Positions 1-11,654 of a DNA stretch of 64,000 nt are shown piece after piece. The notes under the pieces were generated by a model that was given only the letters and a program-made list of their open reading frames with translations, was not told the origin of the DNA and ran no database searches. The stretch is from Isoetes taiwanensis (Eukaryota > Streptophyta > Lycopodiopsida > Isoetales > Isoetaceae). Each line of letters starts with the position of its first letter. Position 1 is the first letter of the stretch. Made by a program: the position numbers and the translations under genes. Where the stretch lies: the NCBI GenBank assembly GCA_021234155.1, contig JAJEKV010000033.1:11482163-11546162 (forward strand). Reading direction: 5' to 3'.

Positions 1-1667
1 ATGTCCGTAAGTCTATGCAAAGTTTTGGTCATAACTATAAGCACAACATTTTTTTTATTATGTCGTTGTTTTTCTTATGTTAGCACGGGGGTTTTGCACG
101 GGTTTTTTGCCCACGAATTTTGCATGTATTTATGTCAATTGACCCGAATTAAACAGAATAACGTTGTTAGAGTTTTCCTTTGAAAATAAGCAAATTAAGT
201 TCAAGAATATGATATGAATGGAATCAAGTGGTTAGAGCTTTCCTTTGCATATAAGCAATTTTGAAGTCCATACTTGAAACTGTGGCTCCCGATTATTCAA
301 TGTATACCTCCTTTAGTAGTCTTCCATCCGCATCTTTGATCTTAGCTTTCTTTTATTTCTCATATATTCATTTTTTCTCAGACGCTCAATGTTTTTTATA
401 TGTTTGCAGATTCCAAATTTCACCATAGCCGCCTTGGCACAATACGCATAATTTATAATGTTTCAAGCGATTCGCGGATAGATTTATTTCTACCAGATTT
501 GCTTGCTTTTTGTACGAGAGAAGAGGAACATCTATCTAATACTCTTCGCCAAGCTAGAGTGTGCGAGTCAAATTTCTATCCTTTAGAGGTTCGCCTTAAT
601 TCATGCTCATTAATCGCAATGTGCTCGGCCTCCTCCAAAGATCGAATCATGGCAACGAAATCCGAAATCAGGGATCCGCCTTGCATTTTATAATTTCGGC
701 TTGGGCATTTCCTTCTTTGGTTGGACTCAGAGCCTGTTGTCTTGGGATCGTATGCATCCGCTTCGTTTCCTAGGCATGCCAAAATTCCGGCATGGCAAGT
801 CGCATGTTTCACTGTTTTGCATGAGGCTATCTTTGTGTATTAATAGAGTAGCCATTCCTGGGAGCCCATTTTCATTTTACTTCTTCTTTTTTGATTGATA
901 GTCTTTGTTCTATTTCAGGAGAAGTTATTTGTGAAGAGCCATTCCGTTGGAGCCCATTTCCAAAGTGAGTATCTCCATCCCTTCTATTGCAGGATAGGGT
1001 CCCAATGATCGGCCCATTTTTCTCGCCAGTTCTTCATTTCTTTTTTTCAAGACCTCTATGCATTGTGGCTTATAGATTTGGATGAGTACGGATGCTATGA
1101 CAGAGGTCCTTGCATGATTGTCCTAGCCTTCCACATTTTTTATCTCTGCAAGAAGTTTCGGTTATACTCTTGTGGAAATGGTATTTTATGTAAATATTGT
1201 GCTTTTTGATGAGAGGCACAGAGTTCAATATGCTATTGATTAAAAAGCATCTATGTTTGTTGTTTGGTCACCGATCTTGCAAAATACCCCAATGGTCAAG
1301 AGATATTTTGGGAACTGTTTTTATCTCTTTCTAAGTTCCAAAGAAGCATGCAAAGGTGATGTTGTTAATGTTTTAAATTTGAACATGCAACTATAAGTTG
1401 CTTAAAGTCAAACTCGATAGGCAATATCTTCCAACATTGCAAAATGCAAATGAGCATTTTATAATGGTCTACAAATCAAAGGTCGGGTCAGTCTCTCTTG
1501 AATATTCCTTCTAATATTGCACTTTGCAGCCCTCGCCACAATATTCTCTCGGGCATCAGGTCTTTTTCTTGCATATATAATCTCTCACGATTTAAGTTAA
1601 CAAGCAAGTTAGCATATGATTTTTACAATACTCCAAACAATACAGAACAACAATAAGGGCAGCTAAT
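1..1667. other. Intergenic, no gene recognised
   Basis: This stretch is AT-rich with scattered short open frames on both strands. None shows a domain, a convincing splice pattern or a similar copy elsewhere in the window. A 78-codon minus-strand frame at 576-812 has a vaguely gag-like run but is too short to support. Confidence 0.5.
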
Positions 1668-1751
1668 GTACACCTTAAACTGAGATATAACTCACTTTTA
1701 GGGGACATTTTGTGTACACCTTAAACTGAGATATAACTCTCACTTTTAGGG
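1668..1751. repeat. Two-copy 44-bp tandem duplication
   Basis: A unit starting tgtacaccttaaactgagat appears at about 1668 and again at about 1712. The second copy differs by a 2-base insertion (ctctcac against ctcac). Nothing suggests a function; it looks like a local replication-slippage duplication. Confidence 0.75.
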
Positions 1752-2089
1752 GTGTTAGATGTAGGTGTCTAGATGCTTGACTACAAAAATTCACCTCAAG
1801 CGATGCAACCGAGGCCATTTTTCTTATTAATAAAAAAAAGGCTATTTGCCTTGCCCATGCATGTCGGGCACTTTCATAGAATCCAGTAGCCTTTGCAAAC
1901 ATTCTTCTTTAGCAAGAAAGAACAAAAAGAGCCTATATTGTGTTTGTGACCTTATGGAATGATCAAAGGAAAAGAAATTAAGATCTAAATCTTATCTACT
2001 ACATATATCCCCGTAGATACGAAAAGCGATGTAGCTCAATCCCCTAACATATTGCTTACCATCATATGCATAAAGTTCGAGTTGTACCA

Positions 2090-2192
2090 CCATGCCCGAC
2101 ACACAATCTTAGATGCCCGGCATCGTCGGCAACAATACTACTAACACATAATCAGCCAACGAATGCCCAGCAACGCTGGGCACCGTTACTAG
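2090..2192 (+). mobile_element. Helitron 3' terminus, plus strand
   Basis: A perfect 8-bp stem (TGCCCAGC / GCTGGGCA, loop AAC) lies at 2164-2182. Six bases later comes CTAG at 2189-2192, followed by T. A hairpin just before a terminal CTRR, with insertion between A and T, is the hallmark of Helitron rolling-circle transposons. The element body would extend to the left; its TC 5' end was not located. A second, decayed hairpin-like sequence (tgcccggcatcgtcggca, about 2114-2131) sits just upstream and resembles the 52.56-kb terminus, so two ends may be nested here. Confidence 0.65.
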
Positions 2193-5100
2193 TGGATTAT
2201 AAAATTACACATACATTGTGTCTCGTAAGGAGATTGATGTTCCGGAGGCGTGAAATAAAGATGCAAGATTATAGACGACTAAGAAGACCACGTAGCCACG
2301 TGGATACGCTTAATGACGTTGGTCAAATGGATGACGATTATGCCTGATATAAATTAAGGAAATGGGCACATCTTATGTCTGCTGGGAGCATCAAGATGCC
2401 GTATAACAGACTGGACAATAGTGTGGAATGTAGTTTCCACATAAGGTCAAGAGAAGACGACAATTGGTAGGAGCAGGCGCAACCATCGAAAAGCTGCAAG
2501 GTATGTTGGAGCTTTGGTGAAGCTAGACTATGAAGGAAAGTTGACCCTCAACTAATGATACATTAGGAAGGCAAGTAATGTACCCACACGACAAGTGGGA
2601 GACAAGAGGTGCGTGAAAGTTGTTGTAAACAACGTTTCAAATATAGAGAATTTGGAGGGACACTTTGAATAGACCAAAGTCTAGAGTATGAACAAGGTAG
2701 GTGCCTCATGAACATCTCACCAAGAAGAATGTGCTCTGGACTTGGTATCGTGTGTGTATTTCGAGGAGTAGCTCCACGTTGATATATGCATACTAGGACC
2801 ATTTAATGGTAAAACATAACAAGAAAAGGAAAGGGTGTATAATAGAACGTTTAGTTCACATTCCATATGAATACGGAAGTAATGAAGATAAGAGTTCCTA
2901 TACTAGACATTAAGCATGTCCACTAGGAACTTAGGGTGGCATCTTTCCCTGTGGAATTTGTGACAAGCGCTTGAGGATCAAGGCAAACTAAGGTTAGAGA
3001 TTCTACAAAGTGTGGGGTCAAAACCACAACATGTATATGGTACAAGATAACGAGTTGACGAAATACATTTGCGACAAGTATGAACATAACTAGGTGGCTA
3101 TGTCAAAGAATCCCTATGAATCTAGACGTAGAGTTGGCTCACACGTGTTACTATCGCACATAATTACACGATAGGAATGGTGGATGTTGGAAGGATTTAG
3201 TAGTATCAAATACTACACTAGTGAGGATATCGAGGATGTCGATTGTGATATTTAGATGTATATATTGGAAGATAGTAGAATATTCGTACAAGGCGAGTGA
3301 AATATTATTCGACAAGGTTTAAAGAATAAGCATAATGATATGCTTATATACGAAGATATTGGATTAGGTATGCTTTATCAGAGATAAGCATTCAAGCTAT
3401 CCGAATGGTTAGAGTTGACTATCTTAGATACGTCGTACTAAGGGAGATGAGAAGAGTTTAAATCAATGAAAATAGCTAGAGTAAGTCTAGCATATACGGT
3501 GATGTTACATTCAAAAAGATCCCGAGGATGGTTGGAACGGTATTGGAATAACCGATAATGAGAGCTTAACTACTCAAAGGTTCTAGATACCAATGAATTA
3601 CTTCAGCGTTATAAGCTAAGAGCATTGATTGGGTTTTGGGAATAAAAAGATGTGTAACATATCGCATCCCCCTGATGGAAGAAAAGAAGGAGTACGACGA
3701 CTTTGGCGATTATACCTTTAGGGATAACCGAGAAGAGGGCAATACATAGCAATTCCAAGTCCCGATAAAAATCAAGACGAGGTGTATAGATCAGAAGGGG
3801 CGAGATTATATAGACCAACAGTCCATATATCCTCAGAGTTACTGGTCTCATGGAACAATTGTAAACACTAAAGTAGAAGCTGGAGGGTCTGTTGCCTTGA
3901 GGCATAGACCTCTTATAGATTATGACTTTAAGGCTGGGTTCGAACATAGGGGTTTTCCTATTATGAGATCGAGAGATTTCAATGCCTCCATCTCATTATG
4001 AGGGAGCCAAAGACGACAACATTTGAAGTGATCAAAAGTTGAAGTTAACATGATAACTTAGGAAAGTAGGTTAATTGTGACAAAGCGTGGTGGAACACAA
4101 AGGATCCTTAGCGAAAGAAGCCTTTAGAAAAGCTCCTCATGTGGGGTAATGGCCTTTGGAATTATGGCACAATGCCGTGGAGGAATCATAATTTATGTAC
4201 GGGGTTAAAGTACCATAAGGCACTAAAGGAATGGTTGAAATAGCTAGAGACCCTATCAAAATATAGGCAGCATATACAAGTCAACATAGAGTTGGCCTCT
4301 GTCCATTTGGGAAGCAGGTGGCACAGCCACATCATAAAGGTACATAGGCAATGGGTTTTGTTCGAAAGAACTACCAAGGTTACACTTTAGCTAAGTTAGA
4401 GCAGAGCTCTAGCATTGTGGGATGAGGATATATGTTTATTAGGTACATACCATGTACATATACGATAAACATCTTGGAGAGGTAATCTAAGTGGTGACAC
4501 GGGGAGAGAAAGACGAGTGTACTCCAAAGCTACCGATGAAGGGTCTGGAGATATGTTCGAAATGTGCAAAGGACCGTCAATCCGTTGCATGCTAGGGTAT
4601 GATATTGTAGTTGGCACTTGAAATAAATGTCAGCGGCCCATAGAATAAAGCTCGAGATGATGGAGTTGAATAGTACAATAGTACAATTCCAGGATGAGTA
4701 GCAAATAGCAGTTACCTGCTAGAAGCTCGAACGTGTTTTGTATAGACACCTAAAACTAGATTTCCCACATGATCTATACCCGGATCAGACAGAGGTGAAT
4801 GCCATGGGTTACATGGAGGTGTAAGAAGGGGCTCGAACATCGATACAAGCCCAGGTTATCTCAAACGTAGGTAATGTAGGAAGGCTCACAAAATGCAAGA
4901 CAGGCACCCTGATGACTCCAAATAACTTACGATTCATACAAAGGCTCACTCGATAAGTTAGGCCATGACTATGGCTTAGATGAGGATGCCAAGTCATTTG
5001 GAATGCCACAACAGCGGTATAACATGATGACAGAGAAATGTAATGACTAGCATTTCTAGGATGTAGGACAACGTTGAATCATAACCCCCAATGATAGGTG

Positions 5101-6430
5101 GGTGAACAACATAGGGGGCATATAATAGCGGCTTAGAAGCCACAAGACGGTTAACGAATACGTAGAGGACTTAATGGATTGGTGACTCTACTGAATAAAG
5201 GTCACAGCCAAAGGGTGAATGGCATACGCTGTGCCACGTGTAAGGGCCGGGTTAACGAGAATCAGCCATGGACGTAGAAAATATATTGGAGAAGAATAAG
5301 AATGAAGGACGCTTATTAATGATATTTAGCGACCTGGATAGGAAGGTTATCACCTTCACGATTTGGATGAATGGCATGACTTGAAGGGTGGCCTTTCCGA
5401 TTATGCAAAGATAGATTCCTGGCTTGAAAGGCAACAAGAGATGAAAAACTCGTTAAAGATTTGGTGTATGGCTTAGGGAAGAAGACTTCCATGTCCTAGG
5501 ACAACATGGAGAATTGAATTCTCCAAGAACCTTCTTAATAGATAGATGGATAGTTAGATAGTATCTTGACGTCATGCCACATTGGCAGCGTCCTTGAGGA
5601 CATATGACGGACCCCCAGAGACTTGAACACAAGATCTCTTAATAGAGGAGGCCTATCTTGAGAGGTCTTTGGGTGGTACTGTCCCTTGGGATGTTCACAT
5701 AATCCCTTGGAATATGTAAGTTCATTTGCGGAGCTTAAAGACGTTTAGGCATTAAAATAATGGTTGGAAATACTTTGCTCAGACCATATCTAGATACCCT
5801 AGAAGGGGGTGACTAGTCAATAATGGTTGGAGGCCATTGGAATGTACGGGAGAACAACTCCAAAAGAGGGTAGATCGCTGTCACTTTGACAGGCATGTGG
5901 CGTAGATAATTAATCACAGTTGTATATGCGGTGAAGCTTGGCACAAAATAATATTAAAGTTTGTACCCGGGATTGATTGGAATAAAGTGTTGACATTGTT
6001 GTGGGCGTTCTAAAACAAGCACTCACTACGTGTTACAGAGTATGTATCGCAGTCTGGGGAAATGGTCCAATAAAAGGAACACGACCAATGAGAAGAAATA
6101 TTGAAGGGTGGTAGGATCAAAGAAATCCAAACCCATGGTCTAGAGGGGTGCGGCATGGCAGTCCCTAGTTGGTTGGACGAAAAGAGATCCTTTCTCTGGG
6201 AAATGAGACGAGTCAAGGTTTAGATCACTAGAGAGAGACAACGTTAATTATAATTATGTCTATAAAATATTACTTAACCCTTAATATATAACGTCGAATA
6301 GGGTCTAATATAAAGCATATGAATGGAGTATAGATATCAAGGCATTTACCAAAGGAAAAATATTTAAAGCTATAGGTCTAGGAATGTCGATAACTGGACA
6401 TTATTATTGTCGCCTAATGAATATCCAAGG
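2193..6430. other. Decayed sequence block poor in CAG/CTG and rich in TAG/CTA
   Basis: No reading frame longer than about 112 codons survives and no protein domain is recognisable on either strand. In 3001-3620 I count about 16 TAG against 2 CAG, and CTA far outnumbers CTG, while CpG dinucleotides remain common. That pattern is what deamination of methylated cytosine in CHG context would leave, so an old heavily methylated transposon is the likely origin. Its family cannot be named from what remains. Confidence 0.45.
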
Positions 6431-8460
6431 TGAATAGTGGATCCAACTTGGAAGTTTTTATCTTACTCCGAGGAATTTCCTTTCATCGCTCAATGTGAAC
6501 GTATGTCGATATGGTTGCGGAAACATTCCGCAGTGATAGTAAGAACCCTTAGGTTGTTCCTACCCCACCATAGTTGCACAAGCCCGGTGGAAGGTGGAAC
6601 AACAGCTCCTCCTCCACCAACCTCCCCCAATTTGAATTGGGGCAAATGGGGGTGTAAAACCCCAATTTGGGTCCGAAGTTAGCAACTCTCTCTTGCCCAA
6701 TCGATTTGGGCCAGGTGGCAACTCTGGGTTGGCTAATATTAACTAATTTGGTATTTTAGCCCTTTTTAATATTAGGTTAAACCCTAAATTCGAATTAGGG
6801 TTCTAAGTTAGGTTTCCACTTTAATAATTAATTATTAACATAGCTAACCTTAGCTTATGAATAATTAATGTGCCATTAATTATTCATAGTGACATATCAT
6901 GTATTTATACTCAAAAAGGCGTATAAATATGTGGAACGTCACAATGGTTTGCTTAACCAATATGTTTTTGATTGATTTTCTTCTTTGTAGTTGTGAACAT
7001 AAAGGGAGTCTTCAACACTTCAAATGAGACAAAATATGAGAAGGAACCAGCATTAGATTGTAGGTATCATTTTTTAAAGTGGTTGATTGTCATACAGTTG
7101 ATCTCTCTTGCATAAATTAAATAGCCAAGCAAGTCTATTTGTTGTTTGAGTACATCCTCTTTTAGAAGAAATGGTTGAAATAAGCTATGTATGCTCAGCG
7201 TAGTGCATGCCCTACAATTGGAGGCTATCTTTGCACTGCAGCAGAGTTTACAATAGAAGAGGATGCTCGGAACTATAAAAACTATGAAGTCAGCCCTTTC
7301 ATTAAGAATGAGAATGAGAATGATATTTTATCGTCCACTGAGGTCAAATGTCATTGTGATTAACATTTAATTTTCTTAAGCCAAAAGCTAATGCATATGC
7401 ATATTATATCTTTTTGTAAGATGAACCTAGTGCTTTCAAACAATGTAGATTAGCACTTAGATTAGGCTTAGGTAATCCTTAGCTATGGAATTAGGCTTAA
7501 ACCCAAGCACGATCTTAGTGCATGAAATGATGTAATAATTGGGCTCATAGATCCAAGCAGACATCAATATAATATCCTTTCCTTCTGTGGTATTCTCTCC
7601 AATTCTTTAATAGTTAGCTCTCATTGGGATTGGATTGGTGCTGAAGATGAGATCAGATAATTCTGGTCCCAGGTGAAAAGAATTTCTGCTCAAGAATATC
7701 ATTAAGTGTTGTTACCAGTACTTTCTTTTGCAGAAAGTCATCCCATAAGTTTTCCTGATTCGTTTCAGAAAAGAAAGTGTAAGTCATCAACGTGAAGCAA
7801 GACAAAGGCACATTTTTGCACGATTTAGCCACTGCCAATTTCGATATTTATCCTCCTATTTCTGGATGCCTTCTGCAAGAGTTATCTGTTTTTGCTCTTT
7901 CATCTAATATGGCAACCGAAAATTTTCCATAACAATTTTGTTCCTGCATGTGATATTAGCTAGGTGCAAAATCATGTTCAGTTTTCTTTTTTCGAGGGGA
8001 GTCCTTTGTGAGGATAATCTTGCAATGAGCCTAGCAATTTTGGCGAGATATAGCATAGTTCATGGACCATCTTATAAGATGCATGAGATGTGCTTGTATA
8101 GCTCCAGCCCTTTTTTTTATTCTACTTGTCAGTAAAGCAACAATGGCAGAGTTGATTCTTAATTTTGTAATTATTGATTTTAGATGTATCCTTCAACTGG
8201 AATCGAACATGACTATCATCACAAAAATAACAGAGTAAGCAATGGCTGCTTTGCTTTTGCTCTTCTCAAGTTATGCAGAAGACATGGGATGCCATATGCC
8301 TTTTTAAATTACGTGTCTATTACTGGAAAGGGCTTAGGTTGTCATTGAGACAAGATCTTGAAGGATTTTTAAAGGTTTATAACTCAGAACTAATGTCATT
8401 TCAACTTATTATCGTGTAAAACAACGTAATGAGATTGGCATTTTTGTTTTCTGTAGTTCA
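6431..8460. other. Intergenic, AT-rich with short palindromes
   Basis: Around 6620-6670 there are several short self-complementary runs (for example ccccaatttgaattgggg), followed by AT-rich sequence to about 6960. Normal CAG content returns after about 7000, unlike the block to the left. No gene is recognised. A short LINE 3' tail lies inside (see 7306-7346). Confidence 0.4.
7306..7346 (-). mobile_element. Very short LINE 3'-end insertion
   Basis: A few GAGAAT units are followed by attttatcgtccactgaggt. Read on the minus strand this is the same LINE 3' end (tggacgataaaat) found at 55461 and 61364, next to a short repeat tail. Only the last few tens of bases are present, as expected for extreme 5' truncation during target-primed reverse transcription. 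Confidence 0.45.
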
Positions 8461-8478
8461 CTGATTTAGGATTTGAAG

Positions 8479-9605
8479 GTGTTGTTTCTCTTGAACTCTT
8501 ACCACAGAAGGTCCGGCATAAAATCCATGGGAAGGCCTCAAAAAAATCAAAACACAAAGTAGCAAAAAAGGACGAGGTGCATCAGCCCCTCCGCCAGAGG
8601 ATTCTTAAGTACAATACAAGTGTTCTCCGCTGTTCTCCCACTGTATTTTTCAATGCTGATATTTATTTAACGTATGGTTGACAGGCAAACAATGGAGTTA
8701 CGATGTTGGATGATGCCACAAATGTTTAGGAGGAGGATGGAGCACTTCTGGATTCAGATGCGCAATTGGCTACCAAAATGGGCAATGAAGATGGACAGGA
8801 TCCAGATGTTGATTTAGACAATGATGTGGCAGCAGACATGGCATCTGTTTGGGGTCCGGGCTCGGGATCGCCTGAGGGACAGATCTCTGTGAGATCCGTG
8901 AAGTCCGGCAGGGCAAATCCTGAGACACTCTTGTCACGCGGGATTTTTGCTAACAGAGGAAAGAACAAGAAAAACTCAGATAAAACAGCAATTGCAATAC
9001 ACAATGAAACACACAAGACACTTGTGGAGAACACGGCAATCCATTGATCAAAACAAGTGCACAATGAAGGCTCAAAAGAGCGCACAACAGGCGACCAGCA
9101 TGTCTGCTCTGTAGTGACACAAAAGAACACTCTGAACCCTCCTTTTGAAGGAGCAAAAATGCTACAATATATAGGAACACGGAGTGGCCTACGGGCCTGA
9201 ATCTGATCCTCATCATGACAACGCGTGCTCCACTACTTGGGCACTCGAACAGGAATCTGAGCTGTCCGCGGCCGTGCTAACAGACAAGTAGTGGCCCGCC
9301 GTGGGTCCTACCTTTGGGTCTTCTGCTTCTTGGAGGAGCTTTGACCCGCCGTGGCGCCTTGTGGATCCCTCTTCTTGGACACCGTGGCCAGTGGGGCCTC
9401 GCCCTCATGCAGCAAGTATAGACCTGTGTGTCTGCCAGGCACAGGGCTAACAGCATCTCCAGAAGAAAATTCACCAGATCGAAGAGCATCATTTGAGAAT
9501 GGATCTCCACCGACAGACATGGTTTCTATTGAAATAAAGAGTCATGGCATTCTTCCTCAACCAAGTCCGAGACTTCCTGAGAGCAATGTTAGAAAACATT
9601 CATAA
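8479..9605 (+). pseudogene. Decayed exon cluster, function unknown
   Basis: Three stretches look like former coding sequence. 8479-8625 reads as a lysine-rich basic segment containing KKSKHKVAKKDE. After a possible intron, 8688-8950 encodes an acidic Asp/Glu-rich segment with an in-frame TAG near 8728. 9351-9605 encodes a Ser/Pro-rich segment. The middle and last parts share a reading frame but are separated by GC-richer sequence with a stop near 9045, possibly an insertion, since gctaacag recurs at about 8948, 9273 and 9446. I recognise no domain. It may instead be a real gene whose exons I have not delimited. Confidence 0.25.
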
Positions 9606-10090
9606 TTGCAATCATTCTTTCTACGATGGTAGTGTCAAATTCCCCAAATACACCTAGCAAGCTACATGTCACGTCCTTCCTTTTATCTTCACAGTGCCAT
9701 GGCAAACTTTTGGCTATTGTTGTGTTGGAATCTCATGCAGGATAATGAAATGCAAGAGACCTACTAGGTGATTGATGCAATGGTGGTGGACAAGTTATTG
9801 CAAATCAAACGAAGTGCCAACTTCAAAGTAACTAAAAGATTGTTTAGGTTCCAATCAAATTGACCTGAGCTTGACAGTTAGTGGAAGCGAAGGACTGCAA
9901 TGCAATTCAGCAACAAAATGTCTACAAAAAGTGGTTGGAGGCTACGAAAACGACCGATGCATCATTAGCTAATGCTGCCCTTCAAGCATAAAGAAAACGA
10001 CCGATGCATCATTAGCTAATGTTGCCCTTCAAGCATCAATTCAAATGGAGACTGCTGGAAAACCTTGTTGGTACAGAGATTTGAAGAAAT
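9606..10090. repeat. Intergenic with a 47-bp tandem duplication
   Basis: The only clear structure is a duplication of a unit starting gaaaacgaccgatgcatcat, at 9946-9989 and 9993-10036, differing at one base. The rest shows no gene. Confidence 0.6.
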
Positions 10091-10252
10091 GGTTTAGAAT
10101 ATGAAATACAGGGGTTCGAACCCCTACCGGGGGGTTATTTTTCTACATAGTCTAAAGGAGGGTGTGCACTCTGGACTACCATAGTCGTCGGATTCTTCGA
10201 TCTTACGACTGGGGCCTCTGAGCACCTCTCGTTTCACTTATAGTCCTTTACG

Positions 10253-10575
10253 ATTGGAGGCGCCTATGATTTTGAAATATGAAATACGATTTCGCCTAAG
10301 GTTTTGAAGGAATATCGAACCTCTATACGGCTTTGCCTAAGATTGTAGAATATGAAATATGGGGGTTCAAACCCCTACCAAAATAACTCAATGTCCTAAT
10401 AAGACTACTTTAACCAATGTACACAGTGAGCTAATGTAATTATTTTTTATCTTGAATCTATGTTTTTTCTATAAGAACCTATTCAATTGTTTCAGGGATA
10501 TATAGTATGGTTTCAGGAATTGTTATTATTACATCCATATCAAATCCCCCTGGAACCTCCTGTTACTTTTCTACA
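10253..10575 (+). repeat. Repeat E, intact copy (empty-site paralog of element A)
   Basis: This roughly 0.32-kb block matches 16184-16239 joined to 26252-26530. It contains ggttcaaacccctacc, which resembles a pol III B-box; the second copy has the better ggttcgaacccc. At about 10303-10312 it reads gaaggaatatcgaa without interruption, exactly where the other copy is split by element A. A partial copy with an internal deletion lies at about 10090-10145. The family is unknown; a tRNA-derived SINE or part of a LINE unit are both possible. Confidence 0.65.
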
Positions 10576-11654
10576 TATTCTAAATGAGGTGCACCCTGGA
10601 CTACCATAGTCGTCGGATTCGTCGAACTTACGACTCAGATCATATGTTGGGGCCTCTGGGCACCTCTCATTTCGCTTATAGTCAGTATGCCTCCTCCTGA
10701 AACCCTAGGCGCCATATAGCGTAGCTTTTCGCGGACAACACAGTTTCTAGCATAATATTTGATCTAGGACTCCGTTTCAGGTGAGGCTTATTGCGTTGGA
10801 AAGCTCGGGCCAGTATTAAGGAGAGATTTGGTGTAAGGATGGCCAGGGAAAAGAAAAAGCCTCCTACTCAGGAATCATTGTTCACACAGGAGGTCCCTCG
10901 TCCCACAAGTGCTCGGTCTAGCATACAGCTCCATGGTCAGGGGCAAGCTAATTCCAGTGTAATAATGGATTTGCCATCTTCTCTTTTTGGTCTCCAGCGG
11001 CCTCTTCATATCAGCACAAACAGGTCTGGTACATTTACCTTCCAAGATCGGGAGGATCTCCAAAGTGCTCTAGACCTACAAGCTCAGTGTTTGCCACCTA
11101 CACTTCGTGACCAGGTACGACTCATTCATTCTGAGGGAGGAATGACGGCCACATCTATGATCGTGTCTATTGAGAGATGGACCAAAGATGGACACACTTA
11201 TTACAGTTAATACATGCCTTCGTTCCAGACCCTAAAGCCCAGTATGTGGGCACAAGTGATGCCTCAGTACAGACACTAGATACAGAATTACAGCCACAAA
11301 AGAAACATTGTGTTGAAGCGGGAGTGCAGACATTGGAAAAGGAACATGTTGAGGTGGGAGTACAGACATCTCCACAATCCCAAGGGGACCAGGAGCCGCA
11401 GTGTCGAGCTAGCAGCCAGGAGTAGGCTGCCTTAGTATCTTCTGTTACCAGGAGCCTGAACTTGCATATTATAGGGGTTGCAGAGGCAGAAGATGATGCC
11501 CATTCTGATGTGGATGCGGCTTTGCATTTTTTCACTAATAATAATAATAATAATAAATAATAAAGATTATTAACGTCCACGGAAGCCCGTAGGCTATGGG
11601 ACAAGAACATTCAGTATAACCAATAAACTTTGCGAGATGATTGTTCACATATTC

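Noticed and set aside
3609-3947. 112-codon minus-strand frame as a gene
   Set aside because: It lies in the TAG/CTA-rich decayed block, where minus-strand stops are rarer by composition; no recognisable protein.
8930-9455. Insertion with gctaacag target duplication
   Set aside because: The octamer occurs three times and joining the outer copies does not restore the reading frame.
11177-11425. Separate 82-codon gene
   Set aside because: It is the frameshifted continuation of LINE ORF1, and its reading joins smoothly to the parts on both sides.
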